Positions 1-9,417 of a stretch of 64,000 nucleotides of DNA are shown one piece after another; the first letter of the stretch is position 1; every line of letters starts with the position of its first letter. A model generated the notes under the pieces. That model was not told the DNA's origin, ran no database searches, and saw nothing but the letters and a program-made list of their open reading frames with translations. The stretch lies in the NCBI GenBank assembly GCA_964500225.1, contig CAZCOA010000001.1:124001-188000 (forward strand), in the 5' to 3' direction. The translations under genes were made by a program, and so were the position numbers. Origin of the DNA: JAAYDY01 sp964500225. Lineage in GTDB: Bacteria; Planctomycetota; Phycisphaerae; FEN-1346; JAACEH01.

Positions 1-492
1 GCGGGCCAGCCCTTCGGCCAGATGGAGGCTGACCATGCTCTCGCCCAGGACGACGGCCCGGCGGCGTCCGGTCATCCACCGCCGGATGGCCTCGGCGTCG
101 TCGAGCGTCCGCAGGCCGAAGACGCCCGCGGCTTCGGCGCCGGGAATGGGGAGCCCCGAGGGTCGGCACCCCATGGCCAGCAGCAGATGGTCGTAGCGGA
201 CGCGGTCGCCGGCGGCCAGGACAAGCTCGCGATGGGCCACATCGAGGCCGACCACGGGCGTCCGGAGAAACAGGTTCAGCCTCTCGCGGCGATAGAGATT
301 GCGGGACTCCAGGATCATTTCGTGATAGCCTGCGTCGCCGGCCAGGTAGTCTTTCAGGCGGCTGCGAAGGTAGAAGGGATGGGCTTCATCGCTGAACAGG
401 CTGATGGTCAGGTCGGGCGCCTCGCGGCGCAGCCGACGTGCGGCGCCGAATCCGGCCACTCCATTACCGATGATCGCGACGTGATCGGCCAA
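1..492 (-). CDS. FAD/NAD(P)-dependent oxidoreductase, N-terminal part (cut by window edge)
   Basis: The reading frame begins at a TTG codon (490-492) preceded by GGAGAGA about four bases upstream and runs off the left edge after about 164 residues. The N-terminus holds a dinucleotide-binding Rossmann motif (VAIIGNGVAGFGAARRLRRE). Further on are HPFYLRSRLKDYL, LLLAMGCRPSGLPIPG and FGLRTLDDAEAIRRW, the pattern of the pyridine nucleotide-disulphide oxidoreductase family close to NADH:rubredoxin reductase and the FAD module of NirB-type proteins. A second Rossmann segment (AVVLGESMVSLHLAEGLA) begins just before the edge. The family transfers electrons from NAD(P)H through FAD; the acceptor cannot be told from this fragment. 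An ATG at about 515 is in another frame, so the TTG start rests on its ribosome binding site. Confidence 0.75.
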   Translation of the reverse strand, partial: MADHVAIIGNGVAGFGAARRLRREAPDLTISLFSDEAHPFYLRSRLKDYLAGDAGYHEMILESRNLYRRERLNLFLRTPVVGLDVAHRELVLAAGDRVRYDHLLLAMGCRPSGLPIPGAEAAGVFGLRTLDDAEAIRRWMTGRRRAVVLGESMVSLHLAEGLAR

Positions 493-633
493 GACGTCTC
501 TCCGGGTGCGGCCATGCGCTGTGTCGTGTCGGCCCGCCGCCTCGGGCAGATGACCGCGGCGGACCGGAAGGCTCGGCTATTGTATAACCCATCGTCTCCC
601 GGTTTCCACCCCAAAGCCCCGGACGCCGGAGGG

Positions 634-2307
634 TCAGTACGACATCTCGGTCTTGAACCGCTTGGGATCGATGCCATACTTGCGGGCTTTGTAGGTGAAA
701 ATGCGTTCGGTGGTCTTCAGGTGCCTGGCGGCCTTGGCCATGTTGCCGCGCGCAGCCTTCAGGGCGTCCATCAGCATTTCGCGTTCGAAACTGGCGACGC
801 GTTCGCTGAGCGAACGGCCGGTCTCGCGATCCACGCTGAAGGGCGTGGCCATTTGGAGCGTCGGCGGCAGGTGCGTACTGCGAATCACGTCCCCCTCGGC
901 CATCAGGACGGCTCGCTCGATGATGTTTTCCAGTTCGCGCACGTTGCCCGGCCAATGGTAGCTCATGAGCATGTCGATGGCCGGCGTCGAAATGCGCGTG
1001 ACTTTCTTGTGATTCTCGGTCGAGAACCGGGCCAGAAAATGGTCGATCAACAGCGGGATGTCGCTCTTGCGCTGCCGCAGGGGCGGCAAGTAGATCGGGA
1101 ACACATTGAGGCGATAATACAGGTCTTCGCGGAACTCGCCGTTGCGGATCATCTGCTCCAGATCGCGGTTGGTGGCGGCCAGAACGCGAACGTTCACCCG
1201 AATGGGTTGAGCGCCGCCGACGCGTTCGAACTCGCGTTCCTGGAGAACGCGAAGCAGCTTGATTTGCGACGTTGGGGAAAAGTCGCCGATTTCGTCGAGG
1301 AAAATGGTGCCGCCGTTGGCCAGCTCGAAACGTCCTTGGCGCTGGCTGATCGCGCTGGTGAAGGCCCCTTTCTCGTGTCCGAAGAGCTCGCTTTCGAGGA
1401 TCGTCTCAGGCAGTGCGGCACAGTTGACCTTGATGAAGGGGCCGTCGGCCCGGAGGCTACTGGCATGAATGGCATGGGCAACCAGTTCCTTGCCGGTGCC
1501 GCTTTCGCCGCGAATGAGGACCGTGGCGTTGCTCTTGGCCACCTGGGCGATGAGGTCGTACACCTCCTGCATGGCATTGGATCGGCCGACGATGTTGGTC
1601 GGCTGCCACCGTTCACGGAGTTGTGCCTTCAGCCGCACGTTCTCCGCCTCGAGGCGCTCGCGTTCCTCGCGGATGGCCTGCTGGGTCTTGACGGCCTGGG
1701 CAATCATCGAAGCGATGGTCCCCAGGAGCCGCACGTCCTCTTTCAGGTCCACGTCGTCCGCATAGAGTCGATCGGCGCTGAGAGCGCCATAGACTTCGTC
1801 GCCGAGTTTGATGGGGACACAGATGAACGAGACGTCATCGCGGTTGAAGCGGCTGCGGGCTTTGGTCCGGTCAAGAAACATCGGTTCCTGGCTGATGCGC
1901 GGGATGATGGCCGGTTCGCCGGTGGCGACGACCTTGCCGGTGACGCCTTCGCCGAGACGGTATCGGCCGCGACGAAGCTGTTCGGCCGACAGGCCGTGCG
2001 CGGCCTCGATGAGGATCTCGCCGGTCTGGCGGTTCAGGAGAGTCAGGGTGCCGCGCGACATGCCCATGCGGTCGGCCAGGGCTTCGAGAACCGGGGAAGC
2101 GACATCCTCCAGAGCCGTGTGCCGCGATAGAACTTCGCTGATGTCGTACAGGAGTTGCAGCCGCTGAAGCTCGTTCTGGGCGGCGCCTCGCTCGGCGGCG
2201 AGCGGGCCGGCGCGGCCGGGGCTGTTGGGCTCGTGATCGACGAGTGAAGCCGGCACAGCCTTGCCGCTGCGCGCGGACCGAGTCTTCTCTGCTTTGCTCT
2301 TGGCCAT
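634..2307 (-). CDS. GAF domain-containing sigma54-dependent transcriptional activator (NifA/NtrC type)
   Basis: This 557-residue cytoplasmic enhancer-binding protein should activate sigma54 promoters by ATP hydrolysis. A GAF sensor domain lies at about residues 50-205, followed by a charged coiled linker. The AAA+ domain (about 240-465) has Walker A GESGTGKE, Walker B-like GGTIFLDEIGD and the sigma54-contact loop GAFTSA (consensus GAFTGA). The last 40 residues (MAKAARHLKTTERIFTYKAR) are a Fis-type helix-turn-helix. The chosen ATG at 2305-2307 (MAKSKAEK) has GGGAGG about 12 bases upstream; an ATG 20 codons earlier is unlikely because it gives a proline/arginine-rich start. A promoter with a perfect TATAAT lies just upstream on the same strand. 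The signal sensed by the GAF domain is unknown, and no sigma54 site was found in the window. Confidence 0.93.
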   Translation of the reverse strand: MAKSKAEKTRSARSGKAVPASLVDHEPNSPGRAGPLAAERGAAQNELQRLQLLYDISEVLSRHTALEDVASPVLEALADRMGMSRGTLTLLNRQTGEILIEAAHGLSAEQLRRGRYRLGEGVTGKVVATGEPAIIPRISQEPMFLDRTKARSRFNRDDVSFICVPIKLGDEVYGALSADRLYADDVDLKEDVRLLGTIASMIAQAVKTQQAIREERERLEAENVRLKAQLRERWQPTNIVGRSNAMQEVYDLIAQVAKSNATVLIRGESGTGKELVAHAIHASSLRADGPFIKVNCAALPETILESELFGHEKGAFTSAISQRQGRFELANGGTIFLDEIGDFSPTSQIKLLRVLQEREFERVGGAQPIRVNVRVLAATNRDLEQMIRNGEFREDLYYRLNVFPIYLPPLRQRKSDIPLLIDHFLARFSTENHKKVTRISTPAIDMLMSYHWPGNVRELENIIERAVLMAEGDVIRSTHLPPTLQMATPFSVDRETGRSLSERVASFEREMLMDALKAARGNMAKAARHLKTTERIFTYKARKYGIDPKRFKTEMSY

Positions 2308-2378
2308 GGGTTGTCGTCTGCCTCCCGGGCACGGACGCTCCCCACACGGCGTCCGACAGAACAACACACTAAGGGACG

Positions 2379-2406
2379 ATTATAGCAACATTTTTGTCGT
2401 TCGCAA
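2379..2406 (-). promoter_or_regulatory. sigma70-like promoter of the sigma54 activator gene
   Basis: Reading the minus strand, a -35 box TTGCGA (2406-2401) is followed by a 16-base spacer and a -10 box TATAAT (2384-2379). Transcription would begin near 2372, leaving a leader of about 65 bases before the ATG at 2307. It was found by eye and not tested. Confidence 0.55.
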
Positions 2407-2538
2407 CGGGGTCCATGACGAAATCGTGGGCATCTTCCGCTTCGCTCCGTGGTGTTGGCGGCGTGCCGGCCCGCAGTCGCGGGGCCTTCGTGGTAAAGCC
2501 GCCGTCTCTTTCCGTCGCGTACGGGTGGCCGCGCGGCG

Positions 2539-2567
2539 TTGCCTGGGGTGCGGTAGCTTGCTATGAT
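2539..2567 (+). promoter_or_regulatory. sigma70-like promoter of the AsmA/menaquinone operon
   Basis: TTGCCT (2539-2544), a 17-base spacer and TATGAT (2562-2567) lie 39 bases before the ATG at 2606. Together with the minus-strand promoter at 2379-2406 it makes the 2308-2605 intergenic region a divergent promoter region. I see nothing else in that region. Confidence 0.5.
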
Positions 2568-2605
2568 GGCGTTCGTGACGGTCTGACACGTGACGAGGAT
2601 GCTCC

Positions 2606-5600
2606 ATGGCGAAGACACAGCGCGCAGAGGCGGCGGAACGATCGCGGAGTCCGTGGCGGACTCTGGCGGTGCTGGCGCCGGCGATTGCGGTGCTGGCGGC
2701 GGCAGCAGCGCCGTCGTTGATTCCCTCGGGCACGCTGTCGGAGATGATCCGCAAGGATCTGGAAACGTCGCTGGGTCGGAAGGTGTCGGTGGCCGATTGC
2801 GGCGTCGGGTGGCTGAGCGGCGTGAAAGTGGGGCAGTTGCGCGTGGCATCGGCATCGGGCGACCTGGACGAACCGGCCATCGCGATACGCGGGTTGCATT
2901 TGCACTATGAGCCGTGGGAACTGATCACGGCGGCACGGGCCGAACATCCGTACCTGGGCCACGCGGTGATCGAGTGGCTGGACGTTCGGGTGGTGCGTCA
3001 GAAGGACGGGCGGCTGGACATCCTGGAATCGTCGGGACCGCCGCCGGACTTTCAGTCGCTGGACATCCGCAACGGGATGATCCATCTGGTGGACCTCCAG
3101 GCGGACACGCGGCGGTACGTGTCGCAAGTGCGCCTGACGCTGGGCCGTCTGGCTCGCAGCGAGAAGGCGTACGTGACGGGCGGCGGGCTGCTGCACTTTC
3201 CGGCCGAAGGCGAGGCGGAGCCGTCGCCCGACAGCGCGGCTGCGACGGCCGCGGGGCCCCTGCCGGGGAAAGCGGCGGGCGAGACGGGGCTGACGCCGGT
3301 GGGCGTCCTGAGCATTTCCGGGTTTCTGGATCACTTCGACCTGAACAACTTCGCGGGCATCGTCGGCGGGTGCGACGTCGAGTGGAAGTCGGTAAACCTG
3401 GGGTATCTGTTTCCGCGGGGCAGCGCGCTGCCGGGGGGACTGCGGATCGACGCGCCGACCAGCGGCGAAGTGAACCTGACCATCGACCAGGCGGATCGCA
3501 TCGGGATACGCGGTCGGGTGTCGGCCTCGCAGGTGCAACTCGGTCTGGGGCGCCGCGCGGCAGCGCTGGTGGACATGAACCTTCTGACCGTCGGGTTCGC
3601 CGGCGCCTACAACAAGACCACCGGGGACATTCGGATCAATCCGATCACCGTCAGCGGCGCCGGCAGCAGCGTCCGCGTGGACGGCGACCTGGTGCGCAAA
3701 GCCGACGGACGGCTGGAAGGCGAACTGTCGGTGCGCGGGATGATCAGTTGGGCGCCGCTGAAGGAGAACGTGCCTCCGCTGGGCGGAGCACTGAACCGCC
3801 TGGCAGCCGCCACGGGAACGACCGCCGTCAATCACATGACCATTACGTTCGCGGGCGACACCGTCCGTGTTCGGGCCGACGACATCAGTCTGGACCAGAC
3901 GGAGTTGGAATGGAAGCCGCTGCTGTCGAAGCCGGCGGGTCGTCGGGCCCGGCTGGCCGTGGACGCCACGGCGGACCTGCGCGGCGGTCGCGTGTCACTG
4001 ACTTCGGCATCGCTGCGGGTCGGCCAGGCCGGCCCGGACGGCCGCGACGAGATCGTCGTCACAGCTTCGACGCCGACGCCGGGAGCCGCGGCATCAACGG
4101 GGACTGTGGCGGCCGTCGAGGGGGCAACCGGGGACGAAGCCGTCCGGATCGACGTGTCGATTCCAGATGCGAGACTGCTGCCGCGTCATATGCCGGCCGT
4201 GGAGGAGTGGATCCGCCGGTTCAACGTGTCGGGAAGTCTTTCCGCGGAAATCTTGTTGCGTCGCGAGGCCGACGACGTGGCCCTGGCGGCGACCCTGGAC
4301 GCCGCCTCGCTGGCCTTCGAAACGGGTCCCGGTGCAACGAAGGCGGCGGGCGTGCCGCTGCGGGTGCGGGCCGACGGGGTGCTCAAGGGCGAGACCGGTT
4401 TGCCGGAATGCCGCGGTGTGGAGGCCGTTCTGGCCGATAGCCGCCTGACCTACAAGGGCCGCATCTTCCGCGTTGCGGCCGCTGACGCTCAACCCCCGCA
4501 CATCGCGTTCAGCGGACGGCTGGACGTGACGGGGATTCAACAGTGGCTCCGGCTGGTGCGGCCCTACGTCCCGCGAACGAGATCCCCTATCCTGGTGGGC
4601 AACCTCCGGTGCGAGCTGGACGGCGGCATCGATGCCGGCCAGTGGCAGGTGGATCTGGAGGCCGACGCCTCGCGGGCCAGCGTGGAGTGGATCGCCCCGA
4701 ACGGTTTCTTCGGCGAGGCCGCTCCGCCGCTGCTGGCCAAGCCGCTCGGGGAAGAGGCGTCGCTGCGGCTAAAGGCGGCCTACGACGTCCGGAGCGACGC
4801 GCTGACCGTGCCGACGGCGGAGATACGGTTCGCCGACAGTCTGCTGAGGCTGGAAGGGTCGTTGGCCGGCGTGACCAGTCTGGCCGAGCCGGCGGCGCGG
4901 GCGCCGACGTTGCCCGCCCGCGTCAGCCTGGAGGTCGAGTCGGAGGACGTGCAGGCGATGCTGGCGTGCCTGCCCTGGCTGCAATCGCGGTTGAAGGCCC
5001 AGCGGGCCGAGGGCGGCCTGTCCGCACGGGTGTCGGCAACACTCGATGAAAGCGTGTCGGTGGAAGCCCGCGTGGACCTGACCGACACGAGCTACACCGC
5101 CCGCCATGGCGAAGTGACCAAGACGCGCGGCCTGAGGCAGACGTTCGAGCTGCGGGCGTCGCGGCCCACGAAGGTCGCCGGGAACCTTCGCCGCTGGACC
5201 ATCGACCACGCCGCGCTGGAACTGGGTCCCGCCCGGGCCACTCTGGCCGGCACCGTGGAACTGGACGCCGACGTGCTGCGCAGCATGGCAGACTGGACGG
5301 CACTGCGCCATGCGATGCGATCGGTGGATCTGACGGGAGGCGCAACGCTGGTGGAGGACCGGTCGCTGCGCGTCTTCAGCCGCTCGTGGGACCGGCTCTG
5401 CGCCGAGTACAACCTGTCGGGTCGCGCGACGGCCGACTTGCGTCTGCGCGGCAACCGAGGCATTGGCGAGTTGCGACTGACGGTGGACGCGACCGAAGCG
5501 ACGTTCCAATACGGGATGCGCGGCCATGCAGCGGAGGGCCGGGCGCCGGGTCCGTTCCTCGTCGGCGAGGCGACGCTGAAGCCCGTCGGCACGCGGGCCA

Positions 5601-7126
5601 TGGCAGACGTATGGGTCCGCCGCGCGCCGTTGGCCGGCGAATTCGAGATCCCGAAGGCCTCGCTCGACATCGCCGACACGCATGTCACGTGCAAGGGGAC
5701 GATCTACTGCCGCGACCGCCTGCCGCTGCGGCCCGGCGACATCCTGGGCTGTGTGCTGGACCTGGAAGGACGTTCCCAGCAGCTCGCGCGACTGGCCCAA
5801 CTGGTGCCGCTGAAGGGGCTGCGGCAATTGGACCCGCAAGGCGGTGTGGCATTCTCGATGAGCGTGGCAGCAGACCCGTACGGCATCGAGCTGACGTCGG
5901 GCGATTTTGCGTTCGAGAAGGCCAGTATCCTGTATCATCGGGAGCCGGTGTCGGTCAACGGCCGCTTGGTGCTGGGACGGCTGCGGCTACTGGCCGATGC
6001 GCTGGCCGTCAGCGTGGCCGATACCTCGCTGACGGTGGCGGCCGACATTGCCGAACCGTTCGACGCCCCCAAGGGGCGGCTCTCGGTGACGGGCGAACGG
6101 TTGGACCTGGACCGGCTGATGACGGTGTTCGGAATCGAGACGCCCGACGCCGCACACCCGGTCATCGGCATTCCCGCCGATTGGCCCGCACTGGCCGCCT
6201 TCCTCAGCCGTATGAACATCGACGGCGAACTGGCCTTCGGCGAGTTCAAGTGGACCGACGACAAGAAACTGCGCTACGACTGGAACGCCTTCGTGGCCGA
6301 CTTCACCTTGAACCACGGATGGTTCGACGTGCGCCCATTCAAGGCCGTCATGTTCGGCGGCGTGGTCATCGGCCACATCGCCACGGACTTCCGCGAGCCG
6401 AACCCCGAGCTTCTGCTGGAATACAGCACGCGGAACCTCCAGGCCGGTCCAGGGCTGAACGCCATGGTCAGGCTCCAGTTCCCCGATATGACCGTGAACG
6501 GATCGTGCGACAGCGTGTACCAGGCGCGCCGGCGTCTGTTCGCCACGGCCGAGCAGTTCAACTGGCCGGTCGGTACGAGCGAATTCGAGGCTCGCGACGG
6601 CACCATGGTGGGACCGGCGGCGCCCGAGTGGCTGGCGAACCTGTTCCCCGGACTGAAGCTGTCGCGGTACGATTTCCGGCGGATGCGGAGCGTGTCGCAC
6701 TTGAGGGCCGATGGCGGCAACGAAAGCGAAATGCTGTTCGACGGATCGCCCTACCCCGTGTACATCACCGGACGCACGGACGCTGACGGCACGGCGCGGT
6801 ACACGCTGGGCGTGGACCTGATAAATAGCCTTGAGAGCGGCGAGACGGCCCGGAAGTTGGAACAGGGGCGGATCCCCTTGCTGACCTACAGCGGCCGCAT
6901 CGCGTCCAGCACATGGGCCCAGCGCAACGTCAGCTACAAGCTGGCCCACGAGGTGGCTTACGACGTATTCCTGAAGCGGAACATTCTGTACCGCCTGCTG
7001 CGAGCCCTGGGCGAGAAGCGACGGCCGGATTTCGAGCCATATAAGGACATGTTCGACACCAGCGTTCCGGAGCCGCCCGAGAGCGACGACGGCAAGCCCC
7101 CGGAGGGCGGGGAGAATCGCCCATGA
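2606..7126 (+). CDS. AsmA-like very large envelope protein
   Basis: This 1506-residue protein has a single N-terminal membrane anchor (about residues 16-40, TLAVLAPAIAVLAAAAAPSL), followed by a long, beta-rich, weakly repetitive region. It matches the AsmA/TamB/DUF3971 style of architecture: an inner-membrane anchor plus a long periplasmic body. Known members of this superfamily (TamB, YhdP, AsmA) are linked to outer-membrane protein insertion or phospholipid transport. The segment at about 1390-1440 (EMLFDGSPYPVYITGR) resembles the C-terminal repeats of AsmA-like proteins. The start has GAGGATG upstream (ATG at 2606). Its stop overlaps the ubiD start by four bases (ATGA), so it is co-translated with the menaquinone genes although no direct role in that pathway is known. 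Family assignment is by architecture, not by a strong motif. Confidence 0.8.
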   Translation: MAKTQRAEAAERSRSPWRTLAVLAPAIAVLAAAAAPSLIPSGTLSEMIRKDLETSLGRKVSVADCGVGWLSGVKVGQLRVASASGDLDEPAIAIRGLHLHYEPWELITAARAEHPYLGHAVIEWLDVRVVRQKDGRLDILESSGPPPDFQSLDIRNGMIHLVDLQADTRRYVSQVRLTLGRLARSEKAYVTGGGLLHFPAEGEAEPSPDSAAATAAGPLPGKAAGETGLTPVGVLSISGFLDHFDLNNFAGIVGGCDVEWKSVNLGYLFPRGSALPGGLRIDAPTSGEVNLTIDQADRIGIRGRVSASQVQLGLGRRAAALVDMNLLTVGFAGAYNKTTGDIRINPITVSGAGSSVRVDGDLVRKADGRLEGELSVRGMISWAPLKENVPPLGGALNRLAAATGTTAVNHMTITFAGDTVRVRADDISLDQTELEWKPLLSKPAGRRARLAVDATADLRGGRVSLTSASLRVGQAGPDGRDEIVVTASTPTPGAAASTGTVAAVEGATGDEAVRIDVSIPDARLLPRHMPAVEEWIRRFNVSGSLSAEILLRREADDVALAATLDAASLAFETGPGATKAAGVPLRVRADGVLKGETGLPECRGVEAVLADSRLTYKGRIFRVAAADAQPPHIAFSGRLDVTGIQQWLRLVRPYVPRTRSPILVGNLRCELDGGIDAGQWQVDLEADASRASVEWIAPNGFFGEAAPPLLAKPLGEEASLRLKAAYDVRSDALTVPTAEIRFADSLLRLEGSLAGVTSLAEPAARAPTLPARVSLEVESEDVQAMLACLPWLQSRLKAQRAEGGLSARVSATLDESVSVEARVDLTDTSYTARHGEVTKTRGLRQTFELRASRPTKVAGNLRRWTIDHAALELGPARATLAGTVELDADVLRSMADWTALRHAMRSVDLTGGATLVEDRSLRVFSRSWDRLCAEYNLSGRATADLRLRGNRGIGELRLTVDATEATFQYGMRGHAAEGRAPGPFLVGEATLKPVGTRAMADVWVRRAPLAGEFEIPKASLDIADTHVTCKGTIYCRDRLPLRPGDILGCVLDLEGRSQQLARLAQLVPLKGLRQLDPQGGVAFSMSVAADPYGIELTSGDFAFEKASILYHREPVSVNGRLVLGRLRLLADALAVSVADTSLTVAADIAEPFDAPKGRLSVTGERLDLDRLMTVFGIETPDAAHPVIGIPADWPALAAFLSRMNIDGELAFGEFKWTDDKKLRYDWNAFVADFTLNHGWFDVRPFKAVMFGGVVIGHIATDFREPNPELLLEYSTRNLQAGPGLNAMVRLQFPDMTVNGSCDSVYQARRRLFATAEQFNWPVGTSEFEARDGTMVGPAAPEWLANLFPGLKLSRYDFRRMRSVSHLRADGGNESEMLFDGSPYPVYITGRTDADGTARYTLGVDLINSLESGETARKLEQGRIPLLTYSGRIASSTWAQRNVSYKLAHEVAYDVFLKRNILYRLLRALGEKRRPDFEPYKDMFDTSVPEPPESDDGKPPEGGENRP

Positions 7127-8583
7127 GCTATGCGCACTTCCAGGAGTTCCTGGCTCGCCTGGACGCCACGGGGCAATTGCATCGCGTGACGGCAGAAGTC
7201 GATCCGTACTTGGAAATCACAGAAATCGCCGACCGGCAGGTCAAGCGCGGCGGCCCGGCGTTGTTGATGGAGCAGGTGCGCGGCTCGGCGTTCCCCGTGG
7301 CGATCAACACGTTTGCCTCGACACAGCGGATGGCAATGGCCCTGGGGGTAAACCATTGCGATGAGATCGGCGACCGTATCCGGTCACTGCTCGAGACGCG
7401 CCCGCCGGGCGGGTTGCTCGACACGCTGAAGGGCCTCGGCTGGGCGGCCGAGATGCTCCGTTGGGCGCCGAAGACGGTAACCGGCGCGGCGTGCCAGGAA
7501 GTGGTGCTCCGCGGCGCGGAGGCGTCGCTGGACCGGCTGCCCGTGCTGACGTGCTGGCCGGGCGACGGAGGACGATTCATCACCCTGGGCGCCGTTTACA
7601 CCCGCAGCCGCGCGACCGGCCGGCAGAACGCCGGCATGTACCGCCTCCAGGTATTCGACGGGCACACAACCGGCATGCATATTCACGCTCACCACGACGG
7701 GCGACGGCACTTCGACGAATGGGAGGCTGCGGGCGAGGCCATGCCCGCGGCCGTGGTCCTGGGCGGCGATCCGGCGACGATCTACGCGGCCACGGCCCCC
7801 GCCCCGCCCGGGCTGGACGAGCTGTTGCTGGCCGGCTTCATCCGGCGCAAGAACGTCCCCGTGGTACGGTGCGTCACCAACGATCTACTGGTGCCGGCCG
7901 AAGCCGAGATCATCATCGAAGGCTTTGTGGCCCCAGGCGAACGACGCAACGAAGGTCCCTTCGGCGACCACACCGGCTACTACAGCCTCGTGGACCAGTA
8001 CCCGGTCTTCCACGTCGAGGCCGTGACGCACCGTCGCGGCGCCGTGTATCCGACCACCATCGTCGGACGACCGCCCATGGAAGACTGTTTCATGGGCAAG
8101 GCCACCGAACGCATCTTCCGCCCCCTGGTGCAGATGCTTGTGCCGGAGGTCGTGGATTACGATCTCCCGCTGTTCGGCGTCTTTCACAACTTCGCGTTCG
8201 TGGCCATCCGCAAAACGTACCCGTTCCAGGCCCGCAAGGTCATGCACGCCCTCTGGGGCCTGGGACAGATGATGCTCACGAAATTCATCATCGTCGTGGA
8301 CGCCGACACCGACGTGCACAAGGTGGACGAGGTGCTGTGGCGCGTGGGCAACAATGTGGACCCCGGGCGCGACATCGAGCTGGTCCGCGGCCCGCTCGAT
8401 GCGCTGGACCACGCCGCGCCGTACCCCTGTGCCGGCACGAAGATGGGCATCGACGCTACCCGCAAGATGCCCGGCGAGGGGCAGGTGCGCCCGTGGCCCG
8501 ACGACATCCACATGGCCGAAGACGTTGTCCGACGGGTCACCGAACGATGGACCGACTATGGTTTCGCCGATCCCCACGCATGA
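7123..8583 (+). CDS. ubiD: UbiD family decarboxylase (menaquinone, MqnL-like)
   Basis: This 486-residue member of the UbiD family decarboxylates aromatic acids using prenylated FMN. In the futalosine route a UbiD homologue (MqnL) removes the carboxylate of the prenylated naphthoate. Typical UbiD features are the N-terminal FQEFLARLDATGQLHRV, the cofactor and metal-binding region GMYRLQVFDGHTTGMHIH, and the conserved GEPFGDHTGYY-like stretch (here EGPFGDHTGYYSLVDQYPV). Length matches the family. The ATG overlaps the end of the AsmA-like gene, and the next gene, a UbiE-type methyltransferase, starts 26 bases before the end of this one. The neighbouring UbiX homologue at 11334 would supply the prenylated FMN. 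A different aromatic substrate is possible, but the neighbours favour menaquinone. Confidence 0.93.
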   Translation: MSYAHFQEFLARLDATGQLHRVTAEVDPYLEITEIADRQVKRGGPALLMEQVRGSAFPVAINTFASTQRMAMALGVNHCDEIGDRIRSLLETRPPGGLLDTLKGLGWAAEMLRWAPKTVTGAACQEVVLRGAEASLDRLPVLTCWPGDGGRFITLGAVYTRSRATGRQNAGMYRLQVFDGHTTGMHIHAHHDGRRHFDEWEAAGEAMPAAVVLGGDPATIYAATAPAPPGLDELLLAGFIRRKNVPVVRCVTNDLLVPAEAEIIIEGFVAPGERRNEGPFGDHTGYYSLVDQYPVFHVEAVTHRRGAVYPTTIVGRPPMEDCFMGKATERIFRPLVQMLVPEVVDYDLPLFGVFHNFAFVAIRKTYPFQARKVMHALWGLGQMMLTKFIIVVDADTDVHKVDEVLWRVGNNVDPGRDIELVRGPLDALDHAAPYPCAGTKMGIDATRKMPGEGQVRPWPDDIHMAEDVVRRVTERWTDYGFADPHA

Positions 8584-9394
8584 CCTGTCGGCCGCCGCCC
8601 CGCTGCCGCCGGAGCGCCTGCGTTCGGCCGGCGAGATCCGCCGTCTGTTCGCGGCCATCGCACCGCGATACGACCTGTTGAACCACTTGCTGAGCTTCGG
8701 ACTGGACCGGCTGTGGCGCCGGGAGCTTGCTGCCGCGGCCTGCCGTGAGAGTGCAACGCCCCCGCCGTCCACCGACGCGGCCGATACCGACAAGCGCCAC
8801 GACCGCCCGCATGCACCGGTCGTCGTGGACATCGGCTGCGGCACCGGGGACGTGACGGCAGCCATGGCCCGGCGCTTGCGATCCGGGGGATGTGTCGTCG
8901 GGATGGATTTCTGCGGGCCGATGATCGACCGGGCTCGTCGCAAGTGGGCCGCCCTATCGCAAGCGGCGTTTGTCGTGGCCGATGCCGTGGCGCTGCCGTT
9001 GGCCGACGCGTCGTGCGACGCCGCGACGATGGCCTTCGTGCTGCGCAATGTGGCGGACCGCGAGGCCGCGCTCGGCGAAATGGCCCGCGTGGTCCGTCCC
9101 GGAGGACGCGTGGCGGTGCTGGAGTTCTGCCGTCCCCGGGGCCGCCTGTGGCCGGCGATTTTTGGCTTCTATTTCCGCCGAGTCTTGCCTATTGTAGGTC
9201 GCATCCTCTCGGGGCACCCGTCGGCCTACCGCTATCTTCAGCGATCGGTCGATGCGTTCGGCGATCCCGAGCACGTGGCCTGCCGTCTGGCGGCGCTCGG
9301 GCTGCGGCCCGTGTCGCAACGACGACTTTTCGGCGGCGTGGCCGCGCTGACCGTCGCCGACAAGCCCGCGACCGCCGAAGAGCCGGCGACCTGA
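8558..9394 (+). CDS. menG: UbiE/MenG family demethylmenaquinone C-methyltransferase
   Basis: This 278-residue class I SAM-dependent methyltransferase of the UbiE/Coq5 family would add the final methyl group to demethylmenaquinone. The family signature IRRLFAAIAPRYDLLNHLLS is near the N-terminus, the SAM-binding loop is VVDIGCGTGDVTAAM, and the second family motif is RPGGRVAVLEF followed by the expected membrane-proximal segment. Between helix 1 and the SAM loop is an insert of about 25 residues rich in Pro/Thr/Asp, longer than in most homologues. The ATG at 8558 lies inside the end of ubiD, giving tight translational coupling. The frame is open further upstream, but that extension is the shadow of UbiD and carries no family sequence. 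Confidence 0.93.
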   Translation: MVSPIPTHDLSAAAPLPPERLRSAGEIRRLFAAIAPRYDLLNHLLSFGLDRLWRRELAAAACRESATPPPSTDAADTDKRHDRPHAPVVVDIGCGTGDVTAAMARRLRSGGCVVGMDFCGPMIDRARRKWAALSQAAFVVADAVALPLADASCDAATMAFVLRNVADREAALGEMARVVRPGGRVAVLEFCRPRGRLWPAIFGFYFRRVLPIVGRILSGHPSAYRYLQRSVDAFGDPEHVACRLAALGLRPVSQRRLFGGVAALTVADKPATAEEPAT

Positions 9395-9417
9395 ACCTGT
9401 TGGAGTGAAACGACGCC

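Noticed and set aside
22..2130. 702-codon plus-strand open frame opposite the sigma54 activator
   Set aside because: It is the antisense shadow of a clear GAF-AAA-HTH gene in high-GC DNA and shows no recognisable protein sequence.
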